Shown piece after piece: positions 9,261 through 16,437 of a DNA stretch of 64,000 nucleotides. The stretch's first letter is position 1, and the number at the start of each line of letters is the position of its first letter. The stretch spans positions 124,001 through 188,000 of the forward strand of contig JAIUOP010000002.1 in assembly GCA_020161815.1 (NCBI GenBank). Direction: 5' to 3'. The DNA comes from Actinomycetota bacterium. GTDB lineage: Bacteria; Actinomycetota; Actinomycetes; Actinomycetales; Dermatophilaceae. The notes beneath the pieces were generated by a model. That model did not search any database and was not told where the DNA came from. It saw only the letters and a list, made by a program, of their open reading frames with translations. Position numbers and translations under genes: made by a program.

Positions 9261-10403
9261 TCAGAGGGCCGCCGCGATCCGGTCCACGGCCTCGATGAGG
9301 ATCTCGGGGGAGGTGGCGAAGTTGAGGCGGGCGAAGCCCCGGCCGGCCTCGGCGCCGTAGTTGGGTCCGGACGAGAGCCCCACGCCGGCCCGCGCGCGGA
9401 GTTCGGTCGCCGGGTCGTCCCCGAGCCCGACGTCGCGGAAGTCCAGCCACGCGAGGTAGGTCGCCTCGGGCACGTGCATCCGCACCCCGCCCAGCCGGGT
9501 CGCCACGAGCTCGGCGAGCCGGTGCCGGTTGGAGTCGAGCTCCTCCACGACCTGCTCCAGCCAGCCCCGGCCGTGGTCGAAGGCCGCCATGTGGGCGATC
9601 GCCCCGATGTGCCCGACGCCATGGGTGTGCACCTCGTGCACCCGGGCCAGGTCGGCGCGCGAGGCGGGGCCGGCGATCGTGAGCGCGGCCTTGAACCCGG
9701 CGAGATTCCACGACTTCGACGCCGACCACACCGAGAACCCGCGGTCGCTGACGGTGAGCCACGGCGTGAAGGGGGTGCTCACGGCATACACCAGTGGTGC
9801 GTGGATCTCGTCGGCGACCACGGTGATCCCGAACTCGTCGGCGAGACCGGCGAGCATGGTGAGTTCCTCGCGCGTGTGGACCGTGCCGGTCGGGTTCTGC
9901 GGGTTGCAGAGCAGGTATGCCGACCGGTGGCCGCCCGCCACCGCCTCCCGGAACGCGGTCTCGAGCGCGACGGCGTCGAGGCGGCCACCCTCGGTCAGGG
10001 GCGCATCGATCCGCCGGCGACCGGTCGTCGCCACGAACCCGAAGAAGGAGTCGTAGACCGGGGGCGAGAGCACGACGGCGCCCTCGGGGTCGGTGACGGC
10101 TCGCAGCACGGCCTCGATGCCGATCATGACGTCGGCGCAGCCCGCCGTGGCCGCGGGGTCGACCTCCCAACCCCACCAGCGGTCCGCGAACCGCGCCAGC
10201 GACACGGCATACGGACCACCCATGGGATAGCCGGTGTCGCCGCGGGCCACCGCCGCCGTGACCGCCTCGACGACGGCCGGGCACGGCTGGGCGTCCATCT
10301 CCGCCACCCAGAGCGGCAGGACCTCCGGCCCCCACAAACGCCACTTCACGCTCGTGCGATCGCGGCGCTGGTCGGCCTCGGTGACACCCAGGATCGAGCC
10401 CAT
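9261..10403 (-). CDS. PLP-dependent aminotransferase/C-S lyase, MalY/PatB type
   Basis: Fold-type I PLP enzyme of 380 aa. The internal-aldimine Lys is in VWSASKSWNLAGFKAAL; other class I blocks are YLLCNPQNPTGTVHT (Asn/Pro contact) and VVADEIHAPLVY (PLP Asp). The WVAEMDAQPCPAV start and NLAGFK region resemble MalY/PatB cystathionine beta-lyases, which release homocysteine from cystathionine, but a transaminase activity cannot be excluded. ATG 10403 is supported by a TAGGCT -10 box 7 nt upstream. The gene converges with the tRNA and diverges from pgsA. Confidence 0.85.
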   Translation of the reverse strand: MGSILGVTEADQRRDRTSVKWRLWGPEVLPLWVAEMDAQPCPAVVEAVTAAVARGDTGYPMGGPYAVSLARFADRWWGWEVDPAATAGCADVMIGIEAVLRAVTDPEGAVVLSPPVYDSFFGFVATTGRRRIDAPLTEGGRLDAVALETAFREAVAGGHRSAYLLCNPQNPTGTVHTREELTMLAGLADEFGITVVADEIHAPLVYAVSTPFTPWLTVSDRGFSVWSASKSWNLAGFKAALTIAGPASRADLARVHEVHTHGVGHIGAIAHMAAFDHGRGWLEQVVEELDSNRHRLAELVATRLGGVRMHVPEATYLAWLDFRDVGLGDDPATELRARAGVGLSSGPNYGAEAGRGFARLNFATSPEILIEAVDRIAAAL

Positions 10404-10410
10404 GCGCCCA

Positions 10411-10416
10411 AGCCTA
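10411..10416 (-). promoter_or_regulatory. leaderless -10 box (TAGGCT) for the MalY/PatB-like gene
   Basis: On the minus strand TAGGCT is followed by 7 nt and the ATG at 10403. It lies 13 bp from the divergent pgsA -10 box. Confidence 0.5.
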
Positions 10417-10428
10417 GGGCGATGGACA

Positions 10429-10434
10429 TAGGGT
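10429..10434 (+). promoter_or_regulatory. leaderless -10 box (TAGGGT) for pgsA
   Basis: TAGGGT ends 6 nt before the pgsA ATG at 10441 and no Shine-Dalgarno sequence is present, so the transcript probably begins at the start codon. Confidence 0.5.
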
Positions 10435-10440
10435 GGCGCC

Positions 10441-11028
10441 ATGGCGGCGCCACCGGGGGTCAGTGATCGCGTCCTCACCCTGCCGAACGTCCTGTCGATG
10501 CTGCGCCTCCTCGGCGTCCCCGTCTTCCTCTGGGCCATCCTCACCGGGCGTGACGGCCTGGCCCTGGCCCTGCTCACGGCCTCCGGGGTGACCGACTACC
10601 TCGACGGCAAGATCGCGCGGAAGTACGGGCTCGAGTCGCGGGTCGGGCAGCTCCTCGACCCGATCGCGGACCGCCTCTACATCGTCTCCACGCTGCTGGG
10701 CCTGGCCTGGCGCGAGATCATCCCCTGGTGGGTGGTCTGGGTGCTCTTCGCCCGTGAGGCCTTCATGGTGGTCGTCGTGCTCATCGCCAAGCGCCACGGG
10801 TGGAACGGGCTGCCGGTCCACTTCGTCGGCAAGGCGGCCACCTTCAACCTGCTCTATGCCTTCCCGTTGCTCCTCCTCGCCGACGGGGACGGGACGCTGG
10901 CCCGGATCGCCGAGCCGGTCGGCTGGGGGTTCGCGTGGTGGGGGATCGCGCTCTACTGGGTCGCCGGCCTGCTGTATGCCGTGCAGCTGCGTGCGCTGCT
11001 CGCGCCGCCGGGGCGGGTGGCGACGTGA
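10441..11028 (+). CDS. pgsA: CDP-alcohol phosphatidyltransferase, PgsA-like
   Basis: Integral membrane enzyme of phospholipid synthesis, 195 aa, that transfers a phosphatidyl group from CDP-diacylglycerol to an alcohol such as glycerol-3-phosphate. The CDP-alcohol motif is complete: TDYLDGKIARKYGLESRVG then QLLDPIADR, giving the four metal-binding Asp residues. Several hydrophobic helices follow. Synteny with M. tuberculosis pgsA2 (Rv1822), directly before DUF881/sbp/DUF881, supports the name; the true alcohol acceptor is not determined by sequence alone. It overlaps the next gene as GTGA. Confidence 0.88.
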   Translation: MAAPPGVSDRVLTLPNVLSMLRLLGVPVFLWAILTGRDGLALALLTASGVTDYLDGKIARKYGLESRVGQLLDPIADRLYIVSTLLGLAWREIIPWWVVWVLFAREAFMVVVVLIAKRHGWNGLPVHFVGKAATFNLLYAFPLLLLADGDGTLARIAEPVGWGFAWWGIALYWVAGLLYAVQLRALLAPPGRVAT

Positions 11029-11960
11029 GCGGCGCGGACGCGACCCAGACCGCCCCTGCGGGAGCGCGGCGACCCGACGCCTCGATGACCCTCCTGACCG
11101 AGATGCTCGAGCGCCCGCTCGACCCGGCGTATGCGCGGGTCGCCGGCCGTCGCGTGGCTGCAGGCCTGCCCGCGAGTGCGGGGCAACGCTCGTTGTTGCT
11201 CATCGTCAGCGTGGTGCTCATCGGGCTGGTCGTCGGGTCGGCGTCGGCGACCCTGCGCGGCAATGCGACCTCCCGCTCCCAGGCGCGGGTCGAGCTCGCA
11301 CGCCAGATCGAGGCGGCCCGGGAGAGCCGGGACGCGCGGGCGGCCAAGGCGGCATCGCTCTCGGCCGAGGTCGCCGAGCGCGGCGCCGCGGTCCTGGGCG
11401 CGGACAGCGCCGCCCGGGCACGCCAGATGGCCGTGCTCTCCTTCGCCACCGGTGCCGAGCCGGTCAAGGGCCCTGGCCTGGTGGTCACCCTGGACGACGC
11501 GCCGAGCGCCTCCGGCACGGGGACCAACGGCGAGCCCAGGGCCAACACGCGGGCCGAGGACGGCGTCGTGCGGGCCCGCGACCTGCAGATCATCGTCAAC
11601 AGCCTGTGGGCGGCCGGGGCCGAGGCGATCATGGTCAACGGCCAGCGGCTGACCTCGACCTCGGCCATCCGCTTCGCCGGGCAGGCCGTACTCGTCAACT
11701 ACCGACCGCTCGTGCGCCCCTATGTCATCTCCGCGATCGGGGACCCCGCCAGCTTGCCCTCTCGCTTCGCCGAGGGACCCGGCGGCACGTATGCCGCGAC
11801 CCTCAAGGGCTCCTTCGGTATCGTGGTCGAGACCGCGACCTCCTCTGACCTGCACCTGCCCGGGGCCGCGTCGGTCCAGGTCCGCCTGGCCGAGGCGTGG
11901 GACCCACAGTCCAACGGTCCCACCCCGAGTTCGCCCTCGCCCTCCGGAGGTTCGTCGTGA
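11025..11960 (+). CDS. DUF881 membrane-anchored protein (first copy)
   Basis: DUF881 protein, 311 aa, homologous in order to Rv1823 and to B. subtilis YlxW/YlxX of the division cluster. One transmembrane helix (SLLLIVSVVLIGLVVGSAS) follows a short cytoplasmic part; then comes a coiled-coil-like stretch (LARQIEAARESRDARAAKAASLSAEV) and the extracytoplasmic DUF881 core (GPGLVVTLDDAP, IIVNSLWAAGAEAIMVNGQRL, YVISAIGD). The tail is Pro/Ser-rich. GTG 11025 overlaps pgsA by 4 nt. Molecular function is unknown; a role at the cell envelope or division site is inferred from conserved linkage with sbp. Confidence 0.88.
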   Translation: MSGADATQTAPAGARRPDASMTLLTEMLERPLDPAYARVAGRRVAAGLPASAGQRSLLLIVSVVLIGLVVGSASATLRGNATSRSQARVELARQIEAARESRDARAAKAASLSAEVAERGAAVLGADSAARARQMAVLSFATGAEPVKGPGLVVTLDDAPSASGTGTNGEPRANTRAEDGVVRARDLQIIVNSLWAAGAEAIMVNGQRLTSTSAIRFAGQAVLVNYRPLVRPYVISAIGDPASLPSRFAEGPGGTYAATLKGSFGIVVETATSSDLHLPGAASVQVRLAEAWDPQSNGPTPSSPSPSGGSS

Positions 11961-12289
11961 TCCCCGCCCTCGGCCTGATCCTGGGCATCGTCATCGGCCT
12001 GGTGCTCCAGCCGACCGTGCCGCTGTGGCTGCAGCCCTACCTGCCGATCGCGGTGATCGCCGCCCTCGACGCCGTCTTCGGTGGGATCCGGGCCGTCCTC
12101 GACGGCATCTTCAACGACAAGGTCTTCGTCGTCTCCTTCCTCTCCAACGTCCTCGTCGCCGCCCTCATCGTCTTCCTCGGCGACAAGCTCGGGGTGGGCT
12201 CCCAGCTCTCCACCGGCGTGGTCGTCGTGCTCGGTGTCCGGATCTTCTCCAACGTGGCCTCCATCCGCCGCCACATCTTCAACGCCTGA
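11957..12289 (+). CDS. sbp: small basic protein Sbp (DUF1290)
   Basis: A 110-aa membrane protein with about three hydrophobic helices (ALGLILGIVIGLVLQP, FVVSFLSNVLVAALIVFLG, GVVVVLGVRIFSNVASIRRH) and the family core IAALDAVFGGIRAVLDGIFNDK. GTG 11957 has GGAGG 6 nt upstream and overlaps the upstream stop by 4 nt. It is always found between or beside DUF881 genes, here and in Bacillus upstream of ftsA/ftsZ. Function is not established. Confidence 0.9.
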   Translation: MIPALGLILGIVIGLVLQPTVPLWLQPYLPIAVIAALDAVFGGIRAVLDGIFNDKVFVVSFLSNVLVAALIVFLGDKLGVGSQLSTGVVVVLGVRIFSNVASIRRHIFNA

Positions 12290-12295
12290 GCCGCC

Positions 12296-13108
12296 ATGAC
12301 CGACCCGACCGAACGTACCGAAGCCACCGACCCGACCGGCCCGGCCGATCCGGGTGGCGCGACCGGGACCACCACGCGGGCCGCGGCCTGGCGCCGCCTG
12401 CTGCGGGCCGGCCGCCCCCGGCCGACCAAGGGCAACCTGCTCGCTGCCCTGCTCGCGCTCTCGCTCGGCTTCGCCATCGCCGTGCAGATCCGGCAGACCA
12501 GCAACCAGGGGCTGGAGACGATGCGCGAGGGCGACCTCGTGCGCCTGCTCGACACGGTGAACCAGGACAATGACCGCCTGAGCAGCGAGATCAGCCGCCT
12601 CGAGGTGCAGCGGGACGAGCTCGCCTCGAGCACCGACGCCGAGCAGGCTCGAGTCGCCGCCGAGCAGCGTCTCGACGCGCTCGGGATCCTCGCCGGGACC
12701 TCGGCCGCGCGCGGTCCGGGGATCGTCCTGACGATCCGGGATCCTGCCAAGAAGTACACCGCGGCGATGCTGCTCGACGCGGTGCAGGAGCTGCGCGACG
12801 CGGGAGCGGAGGCGATCCAGGTCAACGACCAGCGGGTCACGGCGAGCACCTGGTTCGCGGACGGCTCGGGTCGTTCCGTGCGCGTGGACGGCGTCACCCT
12901 CCAGCTGCCCTATGTCGTCACGGCGATCGGGGACGGCAAGACCCTCGCGGCGGCCATGGAGATTCCCGGCGGGGTCAGTGAGTCCGCCCGTCGGGTCGGG
13001 GGAGACACCACCATCCTCATCCGGGACCGGGTCGAGGTGACCGCATTGCGGGCGGTTTCCAGCCCTCGCTACGCTCTCCCCGAGGCTCAGCCGAGCCCGT
13101 CACCGTAA
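12296..13108 (+). CDS. DUF881 membrane-anchored protein (second copy)
   Basis: Second DUF881 protein, 270 aa, equivalent in position to Rv1825. After a Thr/Pro-rich cytoplasmic tail comes one transmembrane helix (LLAALLALSLGFAIAVQI), a coiled coil (LDTVNQDNDRLSSEISRLEVQRDEL) and the DUF881 core (GPGIVLTIRDPA, LLDAVQELRDAGAEAIQVNDQRV, LPYVVTAIGDGKTLAAAME). The two DUF881 proteins differ enough to be separate subunits, perhaps of one complex with Sbp. Function is unknown. Confidence 0.88.
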   Translation: MTDPTERTEATDPTGPADPGGATGTTTRAAAWRRLLRAGRPRPTKGNLLAALLALSLGFAIAVQIRQTSNQGLETMREGDLVRLLDTVNQDNDRLSSEISRLEVQRDELASSTDAEQARVAAEQRLDALGILAGTSAARGPGIVLTIRDPAKKYTAAMLLDAVQELRDAGAEAIQVNDQRVTASTWFADGSGRSVRVDGVTLQLPYVVTAIGDGKTLAAAMEIPGGVSESARRVGGDTTILIRDRVEVTALRAVSSPRYALPEAQPSPSP

Positions 13109-13137
13109 GACCACCCTGCACCGTCGAAGGAGACCTC

Positions 13138-13527
13138 ATGAGCGAGCTCGACTACCCGTCTGACCTGCGCTACACCGCAGAGCACGAGTGGGTGCGGAGC
13201 GTGGGTGAGGGCCTCGTCCGGGTCGGGATCACCTCGTTCGCCCAGGAAGCCCTCGGAGACGTGGTCTACATCAGCGCGCCCAAGGTCGGCGAGAACGTCA
13301 CGGCCGGGGACACCTGCGGGGAGGTCGAGTCGACCAAGTCCGTCAGCGACCTCTACTCGCCGCTGTCCGGCGAGGTCAGCGCGGTCAACGACGCCCTGGA
13401 CGCCACCCCCGAGTTGGTCAACTCCGACCCCTATGGCGACGGGTGGATCTTCGAGCTCCGCCTGGCGGACGCCTCCGCCGTCGAGGACCTGATGGACAGC
13501 GCGGCCTACGAGGCACAGCTCGGCTGA
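13138..13527 (+). CDS. gcvH: glycine cleavage system H protein
   Basis: Lipoyl carrier that shuttles the aminomethyl group from GcvP to GcvT. The lipoylated Lys is in GEVESTKSVSDLYSP (about residue 65), within the usual fold starting YTAEHEWVRS and ending in GDGWIFELRLAD. 129 aa is normal. GAAGGAG precedes the ATG. gcvP lies 3 kb downstream under its own riboswitch; no gcvT is in the window. Confidence 0.96.
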   Translation: MSELDYPSDLRYTAEHEWVRSVGEGLVRVGITSFAQEALGDVVYISAPKVGENVTAGDTCGEVESTKSVSDLYSPLSGEVSAVNDALDATPELVNSDPYGDGWIFELRLADASAVEDLMDSAAYEAQLG

Positions 13528-13578
13528 TCGTCGAGACGTAAGTCCACGCCGTACTTCCGGAACTGTCACGCCGTGATC

Positions 13579-13584
13579 TAGGGT
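13579..13584 (+). promoter_or_regulatory. candidate -10 box (TAGGGT) for garA
   Basis: TAGGGT lies 35 nt before the garA ATG, leaving room for a short leader with the Shine-Dalgarno sequence GGGAGAG. Confidence 0.4.
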
Positions 13585-13619
13585 GATGCCCTCGCAGTGA
13601 CCATGACGCAGGGAGAGCC

Positions 13620-14069
13620 ATGACTGACGGCCACGAGGCCTACGGGGTCGGTCCCCACGAGCCCACCACGATGCGGTTCCCGGGCCTGTCCGGGGCCGAG
13701 GCTCCCGAGGGCGCCCAGGCCGAGCATGTGCTCACCCGAGCCGACCAGGCGACGGTGGAGGCCCTGCGCCCGGGCACCGCGCTGCTGGTCGTGCTCCGTG
13801 GCCCCAACACCGGGGCCCGGTTCCTCCTGGACGACGACGAGGTCTCCTCGGGTCGGCACCCGGACAGCGACATCTTCCTCGACGACGTGACGGTCTCCCG
13901 CAAGCACGCGACCTTCACGCGACAGGCCGGGCGCTTCGTCGTGCGGGACGTGGGCTCGCTCAACGGCACCTACGTCAACCGGGAGCGGATCGACGAGTCG
14001 GTCCTCACCACCGGTGACGAGGTCCAGATCGGCAAGTACCGCCTCGTCTTCTACGCCGCCAAGGCCTGA
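13620..14069 (+). CDS. garA: FHA-domain regulator GarA/OdhI
   Basis: FHA-domain protein that in mycobacteria and corynebacteria binds and inhibits 2-oxoglutarate dehydrogenase and glutamate dehydrogenase, and is switched off by Ser/Thr kinase phosphorylation of its N-terminal Thr pair. The FHA domain is nearly canonical: SSGRHPDSDIFLDD, VTVSRKHATF, DVGSLNGTYVNRE and GDEVQIGKYRLVF. The N-terminal EPTTMRF aligns with the ETTSVFR phosphorylation motif of M. tuberculosis GarA, so the Thr pair appears to be kept. Neighbours gcvH and the MerR genes repeat the Rv1826-Rv1828 order. Confidence 0.92.
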   Translation: MTDGHEAYGVGPHEPTTMRFPGLSGAEAPEGAQAEHVLTRADQATVEALRPGTALLVVLRGPNTGARFLLDDDEVSSGRHPDSDIFLDDVTVSRKHATFTRQAGRFVVRDVGSLNGTYVNRERIDESVLTTGDEVQIGKYRLVFYAAKA

Positions 14070-14077
14070 TCGACGCA

Positions 14078-14767
14078 GTGCCCCGCCCATCGCCGTCCAG
14101 GCCGCTGACCATCGGGGCGGTCCTCGCGCAGCTGCGCGAGGAGTTTCCCGAGGTCTCGATCTCCAAGATCCGCTTCCTCGAGGGCGAAGGGTTGCTGACC
14201 CCGGCCCGCAGCGCGGCCGGGTATCGCCACTACCGTCCCGAGGATGTCGACCGGCTCCGCTACATCCTGCGCAGCCAGCGGGACCACTTCTGGCCGTTGC
14301 GGGTGATCAAGGACTCGCTCGAAGCCCTCGACCGTGGCCTGACGCCCACGCCCGCGAGCAGCCGGCCCCAGGTGCCCACGCCGAGCGTGGACCCGGACCT
14401 GGAGGGTGCGTTCGCTGTCGCCGGGCGCGAGTTGCGGCTCACGCGGCAGGAGCTCGTCGACGCCGCCGGCGGCGATGGGGACCTCATCGAGGCCCTCGAG
14501 GGGTCGGGGCTGGTGACGCCCGACGAGGCGGAGCACTTCGATGAGGACGACCTGCGCGTGGTCACCGCAGTCGTCGGGCTGGGTGGCTTCGGGCTGGAGG
14601 CCCGTCACCTGCGCTCGTTCCGGACCGTGGCCGACCGCGAAGCCGGCCTCATCGAGCAGGCCGTCCGCGGCCGGCCGGCACGCTCGGCCGCCGCGGATCG
14701 CGCCGAGGTCGCGCGCCTGTGCCTGCAGCTCCACACCGCCCTCCTGCGCGGAGCCCTGCGCTCCTGA
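14078..14767 (+). CDS. ftsR: MerR-family regulator, FtsR/Rv1828 type
   Basis: MerR-type regulator of 229 aa. The N-terminal winged helix (LTIGAVLAQLREEFPEVSISKIRFLE) matches the FtsR/Rv1828 family, with GYRHYRPEDVDRLRYIL and the wing FWPLRVIKDSLEAL. A variable Pro-rich linker follows, then a helical C-terminal domain. In Corynebacterium FtsR activates ftsZ; the same role here is inference. GTG 14078 follows the garA stop by 8 nt, so the pair is probably co-transcribed. Confidence 0.88.
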   Translation: MPRPSPSRPLTIGAVLAQLREEFPEVSISKIRFLEGEGLLTPARSAAGYRHYRPEDVDRLRYILRSQRDHFWPLRVIKDSLEALDRGLTPTPASSRPQVPTPSVDPDLEGAFAVAGRELRLTRQELVDAAGGDGDLIEALEGSGLVTPDEAEHFDEDDLRVVTAVVGLGGFGLEARHLRSFRTVADREAGLIEQAVRGRPARSAAADRAEVARLCLQLHTALLRGALRS

Positions 14768-14819
14768 GTGACCCCGGCCACGGGTGCCCCCCGGGCGTGC
14801 AGGGCGTTACGGTGGGCTG

Positions 14820-15368
14820 GTGACTCCCATGGACGTGCTCGGGGTGCGAGTCGAGCTCCCGACGAACCAGCCGATCGTCCTCCTGCGCGAGCGTGGCGGG
14901 CGCCGACACCTCCCGATCTGGATCGGCGCTGCGGAGGCCAGTGCCATCGCCTTCGCCCAGCAGGGCATCACCCCGCCACGGCCGTTGACCCACGACCTGC
15001 TCGCCGACGTCGTCACCGCGCTCGGACACGCTGTCGAGTCCGTGCGGATCACCGGACTCGTCGACGGCGCCTTCCACGCCGTGCTGGTCCTCCGCTCGAG
15101 TGAGGGTGAGCGGGTGGAGGTCGACTCCCGCTCCTCCGACGCGATCGCCCTCGCCCTGCGCACGGGCGCGACCATCGAAGCCACGGAGGACCTCCTCGCC
15201 GAGGCGGGCATCGAGGTGGACGACGAGGGGGAGGGGTCGTCGGGGACCTCGGGGGACGACGGCCCGGGGCCGGGGATGTCGGAGGACGTCCTGGCCGAGT
15301 TCAAGGAGTTCATCGACTCGGTCTCTCCCGAGGACTTCGAGACCGACGGCCCGCCGGCCGCCTCCTGA
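14820..15368 (+). CDS. bifunctional nuclease family protein (DUF151)
   Basis: DUF151/BFN-domain protein, equivalent to Rv1829. Core blocks: VLGVRVELPTNQPIVLLRE, RHLPIWIGAAEASAIAFAQQG, RPLTHDLLADVVTALG and EVDSRSSDAIALALRTGATI. Some relatives have reported DNase/RNase activity; the physiological role is not settled. An acidic Gly/Ser-rich linker leads to a C-terminal helix (LAEFKEFIDSVSPEDF). GTG 14820 or ATG 14829 are both plausible starts; I chose the former. About 182 aa. Confidence 0.87.
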   Translation: MTPMDVLGVRVELPTNQPIVLLRERGGRRHLPIWIGAAEASAIAFAQQGITPPRPLTHDLLADVVTALGHAVESVRITGLVDGAFHAVLVLRSSEGERVEVDSRSSDAIALALRTGATIEATEDLLAEAGIEVDDEGEGSSGTSGDDGPGPGMSEDVLAEFKEFIDSVSPEDFETDGPPAAS

Positions 15369-15485
15369 GCGGTCAGGACCCCTCCTGCGGAGTTCCTGTG
15401 CTGGATACCGTCAACCTGTACGTGAGGGTGAGTGTTACTAAAGTGACTGGAGACACGCACGTGAAAAGAGTCAACCGGTGATTGA

Positions 15486-15500
15486 CCTCAACCCTTGAGG
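15486..15500. promoter_or_regulatory. perfect dyad CCTCAA-CCC-TTGAGG upstream of a MerR gene
   Basis: The 236-bp gap 15369-15604 precedes the second MerR gene and holds this 6+3+6 perfect inverted repeat, about 105 bp before the GTG start, beside AT-richer sequence (GTGTTACTAAAGTGACTGG, 15430-15448). MerR-family regulators bind such dyads and often control themselves, so it is a candidate operator. I see no gene in the gap. Confidence 0.45.
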
Positions 15501-15604
15501 GTCGTACCTTTCTAGGGAGCAAACAACGTCGATGTAGTCACGACGCTGTGATTCCCGGTCCGATGGCGGCGGTGGGTCACCGCGACAGACCTGAAGGAGA
15601 AGCC

Positions 15605-16192
15605 GTGAACGCGATCGAGGAAGTCCCCGGCACCTCGCCCCGTCCGGTGGTGCCCGCGGGTGGGCAGGGGATCCTCTTCACCGATGCGCTGCCCGAGTAC
15701 GACACCGAGAGCGGCTACCGCGGGCCGACGGCCTGCAAGGCGGCCGGGATCACCTACCGCCAGCTCGACTACTGGGCACGCACGGGGCTGGTCGAGCCGT
15801 CCCTGCGCACCGCCTCCGGATCCGGCACCCAGCGGCTCTACGGCTTCCGCGACATCCTCGCGCTCAAGGTCGTCAAGCGGCTGCTCGACACCGGGGTCTC
15901 GCTCCAGCAGATCCGCGGAGCCGTGCACGTGCTGCGCGAGCGGGGCGTGGACGACCTCGCCGGCATCACCTTGATGAGTGACGGGGCCTCGGTCTACGAG
16001 TGCACCTCGAGCGACGAGGTCATCGACCTGCTGGCCGGCGGTCAGGGTGTCTTCGGCATCGCCGTGGGTCGCGTGTGGCGTGAGGTCGAGGGCGAGCTCG
16101 CGCACCTGCCCAGCGAGCGCCCCGACGACGAGCTGCCCGCCGACCTCCCCGGGGATGAGCTCGGCGCCCGCCGCCGCGCCAGACTGGCCTGA
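15605..16192 (+). CDS. MerR-family regulator, Rv1830 type
   Basis: A 195-aa MerR-type regulator positioned like M. tuberculosis Rv1830. The winged helix reads YRGPTACKAAGITYRQLDYWARTGLVEPS with wing GSGTQRLYGFRDILALKVVKRLLDTG, then LQQIRGAVHVLRERG and a C-terminal sensing or dimer region (GASVYECTSSDEVIDLLAGGQGVFGIAVGRVWRE). GTG 15605 has GAAGGAG 7 nt upstream. The mycobacterial relative affects growth and division and is linked to drug resilience; that role is not demonstrated here. It is followed by a strong terminator. Confidence 0.87.
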   Translation: MNAIEEVPGTSPRPVVPAGGQGILFTDALPEYDTESGYRGPTACKAAGITYRQLDYWARTGLVEPSLRTASGSGTQRLYGFRDILALKVVKRLLDTGVSLQQIRGAVHVLRERGVDDLAGITLMSDGASVYECTSSDEVIDLLAGGQGVFGIAVGRVWREVEGELAHLPSERPDDELPADLPGDELGARRRARLA

Positions 16193-16209
16193 CTCGCCCA
16201 GCACCCAGC

Positions 16210-16251
16210 ACACTGCAGCGCCGTCCCGACCCACGGGCGGCGCTGCAGTGT
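16210..16251 (+). terminator. hairpin terminator after the second MerR gene
   Basis: A perfect 14-bp stem (ACACTGCAGCGCCG, 16210-16223, with CGGCGCTGCAGTGT, 16238-16251) is topped by a further CCCG/CGGG pair. It separates the MerR gene from the gcvP transcription unit. Confidence 0.75.
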
Positions 16252-16257
16252 TAGATT
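16252..16257 (+). promoter_or_regulatory. candidate -10 box (TAGATT) for the gcvP riboswitch transcript
   Basis: TAGATT directly follows the terminator and lies about 17 nt before the aptamer P1 strand, the right place for the riboswitch promoter. The -35 would fall in the hairpin. Confidence 0.4.
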
Positions 16258-16273
16258 GACCTCGCTGCTCACC

Positions 16274-16400
16274 CCGCGTGGGAGAGTTCGCCCCGCGGGA
16301 CTCCTGCGGGTCGGCGCCGAAGGGGCAAACCTCCCCGGAACCTCTCAGGCACCAGGACCACGCGGATCAGGCACCTCTGGAGCGAGAAGCCGACAGAGGG
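16274..16400 (+). ncRNA. glycine riboswitch (single aptamer plus ghost helix)
   Basis: Matches the gcvT-type glycine aptamer. P1 is CCGCGTG (16274-16280) with CACGCGG (16359-16365). Between them lie the conserved GGGAGAGTTCG, the GCCGAAGGGGCAAAC segment and CCTCTCAGGCACCAGGACC. A second full aptamer is absent; instead a small hairpin (CCTCTG 16374-16379 with CAGAGG 16394-16399, around GAGCGAGAAGC) follows, as in singlet glycine riboswitches with a ghost aptamer. It precedes gcvP, so it is expected to turn glycine cleavage on when glycine is high. Confidence 0.92.
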
Positions 16401-16437
16401 GGAGGTCATGCCCGACCCGCACGCCAGGAGCCTGCCC

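Noticed and set aside
13087..13569. A minus-strand frame over gcvH
   Set aside because: It is a shadow of the clear gcvH gene with no domain support.
16408..16437. ATG 16408 as the gcvP start
   Set aside because: The GGAGG is only about 2 nt away, too close to work, and the 10 extra residues do not resemble GcvP; ATG 16438 has proper spacing.
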